A program made the position numbers and the translations under genes. Below, in pieces: positions 60,218-64,000 of a stretch of 64,000 nucleotides of DNA. The stretch's first letter is position 1, and every line of letters starts with the position of its first letter. Below the pieces are notes generated by a model. That model was given only the letters and a program-made list of their open reading frames with translations, searched no databases and was not told the origin of the DNA. Source of the DNA: Paractinoplanes atraurantiacus (GTDB lineage: Bacteria; Actinomycetota; Actinomycetes; Mycobacteriales; Micromonosporaceae). The stretch spans positions 207,862 through 271,861 of the forward strand of contig NZ_OBDY01000010.1 of assembly GCF_900215205.1 (NCBI RefSeq), given 5' to 3'.

Positions 60218-60238
60218 GTTGAGCGTTGTGCGCTCAAG
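60218..60238 (-). promoter_or_regulatory. HAIR-like (HspR) operator upstream of hsp20
   Basis: Read on the minus strand, CTTGAGC and GCTCAAC are separated by seven bases, one mismatch from a perfect HAIR inverted repeat (CTTGAGT-N7-ACTCAAG). It lies 32 bases before the hsp20 start. HspR represses heat-shock genes in actinomycetes, so this gene is probably under HspR control. Confidence 0.7.
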
Positions 60239-60377
60239 TCTGAATGCGACAACAGAGATTCTCGTCGTGGAATTCCCCGAAGGACATGACCGGCGTCACG
60301 ATCGGACGTAAAGCTTCGTTACATTCCGTTGTCCAACCGACGAAATCAAACGAATATCGACACCCTGCGTGACGTAT

Positions 60378-60393
60378 TAGAACAGGTGTTCTA
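60378..60393 (+). promoter_or_regulatory. LexA (SOS) box overlapping the dinB promoter
   Basis: TAGAACAGGTGTTCTA is a perfect palindrome with the actinobacterial LexA core GAAC-N4-GTTC. A -10 box TATGCT (60392-60397) overlaps its end, and the dinB start follows at 60404. Confidence 0.82.
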
Positions 60394-60403
60394 TGCTCTG
60401 CGC

Positions 60404-61579
60404 GTGGCCATTCTGCATGCCGACCTGGACGCCTTCTACGCGTCGGTCGAGCAGCGCGACGACCCGGCCCTGCGCGGCCGGCCGGTCCTGGTCGGCGGCG
60501 GCGTGGTGCTGGCGGCCAGCTACGAGGCCAAAGCCCGGGGCGTCCGTACGCCGATGGGCGTGGCCCAGGCGCGGGCGCTCTGCCCCGACGGCGTCGTCGT
60601 CCCGCCGCGGATGAGCGCCTACTCGGCGGCCAGCAAGGCGGTCTTCGAGATCTTCCGCGACACCACGCCGCTGGTCGAGGGCATCTCGATCGACGAGGCG
60701 TTCCTCGACGTGAGCGGGCTGCTGCGGGTCAGCGGCACCCCGCGCGAGATCGCCGCCCGCCTGCGGGCCGAGGTCCGCGAGCGGGTCGGCCTGCCCATCA
60801 CGGTCGGCATCGCCGGCACCAAGTTCCTGGCCAAGGTGGCCAGCGCCGTCGGCAAGCCGGACGGGCTGCTCGAGGTGCCGTCCGGCGGCGAGCTGGCCTT
60901 CCTCCATCCGCTGCCGGTCGAGCGCCTCTGGGGCGTCGGCCCGGTCACCTCGGCCAAGCTGCGCGAGCGGCACATCGACACGGTCGGTCACGTGGCCCGG
61001 GTCGGCGAGGCGGCCCTGGTCTCCCTGCTCGGCGCGGGCGCGGGCCGGCATCTGCACGCGCTGGCCCACAACAAAGACCCTCGGCGTGTACGGGTCGGTC
61101 ACCGCCGCGGCTCGATCGGTGCTCAGTGCGCGCTCGGCCGCCGGCCGCGCCCGTTCACCGAGATCGAGGCGACTCTGGACGCGCTGGTCGACCGGGTCAC
61201 CCGCCGGATGAGGCGGGCCAAGCGGGCCGGCCGCACGGTGACGGTGCGTCTGCGCTTCGACGACTTCGGGCGGGCCACACGGTCGCGCTCGCTGCTCAAG
61301 GCGACCATGCAGACCCGGACGATCGCCGACACCGCCCGGCAGCTGCTCACCGAGGCCCGGCCGCTGATCGACAACCGGGGCCTGACCCTGGTCGGCGTGG
61401 CGGTGAGCAACCTCGACGGCGACGGCCACGTGCAGCCGTCACTGTTCGACGACACCGCTGACGACGGCCTCGACGTGGCCATGGACGCCGTCCGCGACCG
61501 CTTCGGCTCATCGTCGCTGACCAGGGCCGCCACGATCGGCCGCCAGCTGGGCCCGTCGGTGCCGATCCTCCCCGACTAA
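60404..61579 (+). CDS. dinB: DNA polymerase IV (Y family)
   Basis: 391 residues from GTG 60404. It has the palm motifs ILHADLDAFYASVEQRDDP and ISIDEAFLDVSG (catalytic acidic residues), the fingers segment ASYEAKARGVRTPMGVAQA, ITVGIAGTKFLAKVAS, the helix-hairpin-helix LWGVGPVTSAKL, and a C-terminal little-finger domain. It ends with VQPSLFDD, a likely beta-clamp-binding motif. The -10 box is only about seven bases before the GTG, so the mRNA may be leaderless. The LexA box indicates SOS induction. Confidence 0.95.
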   Translation: MAILHADLDAFYASVEQRDDPALRGRPVLVGGGVVLAASYEAKARGVRTPMGVAQARALCPDGVVVPPRMSAYSAASKAVFEIFRDTTPLVEGISIDEAFLDVSGLLRVSGTPREIAARLRAEVRERVGLPITVGIAGTKFLAKVASAVGKPDGLLEVPSGGELAFLHPLPVERLWGVGPVTSAKLRERHIDTVGHVARVGEAALVSLLGAGAGRHLHALAHNKDPRRVRVGHRRGSIGAQCALGRRPRPFTEIEATLDALVDRVTRRMRRAKRAGRTVTVRLRFDDFGRATRSRSLLKATMQTRTIADTARQLLTEARPLIDNRGLTLVGVAVSNLDGDGHVQPSLFDDTADDGLDVAMDAVRDRFGSSSLTRAATIGRQLGPSVPILPD

Positions 61580-62991
61580 GCGGCCGAGATTCGAGCCGTG
61601 CAGTACTGATTCCAGACGTACGCCTTCGCGCTGCCGCCCGGCCTGAGCATCAGCGGGCCGCCGCCCTGGGCGACCGTGCCGAAATCGAGCTGCCGGCCGT
61701 TGCCGGCGTCGCGCAGGGTGAAGTCGCAGCTGTTGTTGCCGTGGAAGTCGATCACCTCGATGGAGACCGGCCCCGTCACCGCGAAGGCGTCGGTGTCGCC
61801 CAGCGTGGTCTGCACGAAGGGAAGGGCGACGCTGCCCGTGCCCGACTGCAGAGTGGTCAGGCAGCCCGGGTCGTTCACCGACCAGTTGAACGTGCCGCCG
61901 CGCTGGATCTGGAACGACATCGGGCCGTAGATCGCCGTCGGCAGGACGATCGGCTGGCCGCTGTCGTTGTGGACCATGGTGACCGTACAACCGGCGTCGT
62001 TGCCTTGAATGTTGTCGCGGATCAGAAGCCGCCAGGGTGCCGCCGCCTCGAAGTTGTCCGCCGGCAGCGGTCCGTCCGGCGCGTTCGACGCCGGATCCTC
62101 CCCATCGGTCAGCAGCAGCGTGGTCACGACCGCGGCGGCGGCGAGCACGGCCACACCGGCGGCGTACATCCAGCGGCGGCGGCGGGGGCGGCCCGGCTCG
62201 GGATGCTCGGCCGGGGCGGCGGCCGGCGGGCGCACCTCGGGGATCGGGCGGCGGCTCCTGGCCACGTACAACTCGCCCTGCATCTCGATGTCGCGGCTGG
62301 GCGTCTGATGCGGCGTGCGCTCGCGGACCCGGTCGAAGACGTAGTCGTAGAGCTCGTTCAGGGAGACCCAGCCGTCCTGGTCCCGGTCGGCCTCCCCGGT
62401 CGCCAGGCCCTCGACGAGGGCGGAGGTGAAGACCGACGGGCGGCTGTGGTCGTCGGCCAGCCGGTCGCCCTCGAACGCGTACTCCATGGCGCTGGAAGCG
62501 GTGATGACGGCCCGGCCGCGGCTGCCACCGGGGAAGTTGTCGAGCACGTCGACGTCGCCGGCCGCGCGCACCCGCACGCCGCGGCTGAAAGCGCCGCCGT
62601 AACAACAGTCGAGCAGCAGCACGACACTGCGGGAACGGCTGGCCCGCATGCAGCGCTGAACGAAATCGGCCGACACGGCGGTCGAGCCGAGCCGGTTCGG
62701 CCGCGTGTTCGTGGTCGCGAAGAACAACTCACCCGACTCGCCCTTGAGCCCGTGACACGAGAAGTGCAGCAACAGCACGTCGTCGGGGCGGCTGTCGGCG
62801 AACAGGTCCTCGATCCGCTCCTGGATCACGTAGGCCGGTTCGTTGCTCACGACCCGTACATCGAAATCCCCGATATTGGGGTCTCCGAGAACGCCGGCGA
62901 GCGCCGAGGCGTCGGCGGCCGGCGCGAGCAGACGGCGAAAACCCTCGTGCTCGTACGTGTCGTTGGCGACGATGAGGGCCTTGCGGCTCAT
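61576..62991 (-). CDS. Caspase-family (C14) protease with EF-hand loop, TM helix and extracytoplasmic domain
   Basis: 471 residues from ATG 62991. The caspase/metacaspase p20 fold is evident: RKALIVANDTYEHEGFRRL, catalytic H80 in LLLHFSCHG and catalytic C130 in LLLDCCYGG. A canonical EF-hand loop (D202-x-D204-x-D206-G-x-V-x-x-x-E213) suggests Ca2+ control. A Pro-rich stretch, a transmembrane helix (about 274-294) and a beta-rich C-terminal domain with paired cysteines follow. The start overlaps the EACC1 gene stop (ATGA). Together they fit the EACC1-caspase conflict systems predicted in actinomycetes. The 3' end meets dinB with a four-base overlap. Confidence 0.9.
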   Translation of the reverse strand: MSRKALIVANDTYEHEGFRRLLAPAADASALAGVLGDPNIGDFDVRVVSNEPAYVIQERIEDLFADSRPDDVLLLHFSCHGLKGESGELFFATTNTRPNRLGSTAVSADFVQRCMRASRSRSVVLLLDCCYGGAFSRGVRVRAAGDVDVLDNFPGGSRGRAVITASSAMEYAFEGDRLADDHSRPSVFTSALVEGLATGEADRDQDGWVSLNELYDYVFDRVRERTPHQTPSRDIEMQGELYVARSRRPIPEVRPPAAAPAEHPEPGRPRRRRWMYAAGVAVLAAAAVVTTLLLTDGEDPASNAPDGPLPADNFEAAAPWRLLIRDNIQGNDAGCTVTMVHNDSGQPIVLPTAIYGPMSFQIQRGGTFNWSVNDPGCLTTLQSGTGSVALPFVQTTLGDTDAFAVTGPVSIEVIDFHGNNSCDFTLRDAGNGRQLDFGTVAQGGGPLMLRPGGSAKAYVWNQYCTARISAA

Positions 62992-63383
62992 GTCTCGCCA
63001 CCGTGCTTGTTCACGAAGAGATCGATGAGCCGCTGCTGCTCGGCCTCGCTCGCCTCGGAGATCTCCAGTACGTCGCCGCCCAGCTCCAGCCGCACGGTCC
63101 GGCGGGTGCCGTCACCGCGCCCGAGCCAGCCCCGGACCACCGAGACCACCTCCTTGAGGCTGGTCGCCGAATTGCCGAGCATCACCAGCAGCGCGCCGAC
63201 CGCGCCCACCTCGATGGCGCGGGCCCCGGTCGGCGGCGCCTCGGCCGAGGTGATCCGGCGCACGTCATCCACCTCGAGCAGGCCGATCTGGTCACGGACC
63301 TGACCGGTGAGCAGGTCGAGCCGTTCCGCGTCGGCGCCCTCCTCGGCCAGGTAGAGCCGCAGGTCATCCGTCAAGACGTCCAC
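62988..63383 (-). CDS. EACC1 domain protein (effector-associated constant component)
   Basis: 131 residues from GTG 63383, with GGGAGGGGG upstream. The sequence shows the family form: an N-terminal alpha/beta segment (LRLYLAEEGADAERLDLL), then VGALLVMLGNSATSLKEVVSVVRGWLGRG (read in parts), and the closing RTVRLELGGDVLEISEASEAEQQRLIDLFV. EACC1 proteins accompany caspase, trypsin and other effectors in multicellular actinomycetes and are thought to link them to their regulators. It is coupled to the caspase gene by ATGA, so the two proteins are probably made together. Confidence 0.85.
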   Translation of the reverse strand: MDVLTDDLRLYLAEEGADAERLDLLTGQVRDQIGLLEVDDVRRITSAEAPPTGARAIEVGAVGALLVMLGNSATSLKEVVSVVRGWLGRGDGTRRTVRLELGGDVLEISEASEAEQQRLIDLFVNKHGGET

Positions 63384-63485
63384 CCCCCTCCCACCAAGAT
63401 GCACCCAAGGTGAGCGGGTGGGAACCGTCCGAAAGTCGACCCCCGCGAGGCGTATCCCGGGCGCCGCTACGGCACACTTGCCCAG

Positions 63486-64000
63486 GTGCGGAAAATCTGT
63501 CTGATCGGGATCGGCGCCGGCGACCCGGACCACCTCACCCTGCAAGCGGCCAAGGCGATCGGGCGTACCGACGTCTTCTTCGTCCTCGACAAGGGCGAAG
63601 TGAAACAGAGCCTGGTCGACCTGCGGGAACGCATCATCCGCGGCTACTCCAAGCCGACACGCAAAATCGTCGAGGGCCGCGACCCCGACCGCGACCGCAC
63701 GCCGGCCGACTACGAGGGCACGATCGCGGACTGGCGCAGCCGCCGGGCATTGGTCGTGGAGGAGCTGATCCTCGAACACCTCAAGGAGGACCAGCAGGGC
63801 TCGCTGCTGGTGTGGGGCGACCCCGGCCTGTACGACTCGTCGATCGCCATCGTGGAAGAGGTGCTGGCCCGGGGCACCGTCGAGTTCGAGTACGAGGTGA
63901 TCCCCGGCATCAGCAGCGTCTCGGCCCTGGCCGCGAAGCACCGGGTGCCGCTGAACCGGGTGGGCCGCCCCTTCCAGGTGACGACGGGCCGCCGCCTGGC
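63486..64000 (+). CDS. cobF: Precorrin-6A synthase (deacetylating), 5' part
   Basis: From GTG 63486 the frame stays open to the window edge (171 codons). The sequence RKICLIGIGAGDPDHLTLQA, RTDVFFVLDKGEVKQSLVDL, LLVWGDPGLYDSSI and VIPGISSVSALAAKHRVPLN is characteristic of CobF. CobF methylates C1 and removes acetate in aerobic cobalamin synthesis. It lies about 23 kb from the cobGHIJ/cobN genes. No riboswitch is evident in the 102 bases before it. Confidence 0.93.
   Translation, partial: MRKICLIGIGAGDPDHLTLQAAKAIGRTDVFFVLDKGEVKQSLVDLRERIIRGYSKPTRKIVEGRDPDRDRTPADYEGTIADWRSRRALVVEELILEHLKEDQQGSLLVWGDPGLYDSSIAIVEEVLARGTVEFEYEVIPGISSVSALAAKHRVPLNRVGRPFQVTTGRRL

Overview
This is high-GC actinobacterial chromosome. 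The mix of genes (a Scr1-type XRE regulator paired with DUF397, a GPP34 protein, F420-type oxidoreductase, EACC1/caspase pair, siderophore-interacting protein, HAIR and LexA sites, many GTG/TTG starts) suggests a filamentous actinomycete. Micromonosporaceae, such as an Actinoplanes relative, is my inference and not proven here. No rRNA, tRNA, CRISPR array or prophage was seen.

Layout. 1-8.2 kb: a truncated membrane protein, an indolepyruvate/pyruvate decarboxylase divergent from an Lrp/AsnC regulator, two GNAT acetyltransferases, an APC permease, a GPP34 protein, and the XRE/DUF397 pair. 8.2-20.6 kb is rich in secreted and surface proteins: a DUF11-type repeat surface protein, a CAP protein, an M4 metalloprotease and a sortase-type (LALTG) protein. 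Interspersed are peptide deformylase, a methyltransferase, an MFS exporter and an iron-regulated siderophore-interacting protein. 20.8-32.3 kb: a GDPD, then a lectin and a tightly coupled run of glycosyltransferases, membrane proteins and a flippase. This looks like an exopolysaccharide or cell-wall glycan locus, closed by a convergent GH5-like secreted hydrolase.

32.4-40.1 kb is an aerobic cobalamin (B12) segment: cobG-cobH-cobIJ on the minus strand and, divergently, cobN behind a cobalamin riboswitch. CobIJ is a fusion whose linker consists of two 18-bp in-frame minisatellites. cobF lies apart at the right edge. 40.2-46.1 kb holds a GH16 glucanase and a DUF1996 protein with paired LacI-type operators, and a LacI regulator. 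Between the operon and the regulator sits an intact IscB (OMEGA) RNA-guided nuclease with a structured upstream RNA region. It has all RuvC and HNH catalytic residues and no transposase partner in view.

46.1-52 kb: a TPR protein, a lipoprotein/27-aa/DUF6766 operon, a tandem GNAT, an Hsp70-like ATPase without a substrate domain, a degenerate repeat region, and a luciferase-like oxidoreductase. 52-59.8 kb: an Opp/Dpp ABC transporter in the order permease C, binding protein, permease B, two ATPases, with a long lower-GC leader, followed by a CBM6-type membrane protein. 59.8-64 kb: an Hsp20 gene with a HAIR operator, dinB with a LexA box, an EACC1-caspase pair (a predicted programmed-death/conflict system), and the start of cobF.

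The most interesting elements are the IscB/omega-RNA locus, the EACC1-caspase pair, and the recurrence of in-frame minisatellites inside enzymes (IpdC, CobG, CobIJ) as well as surface proteins.
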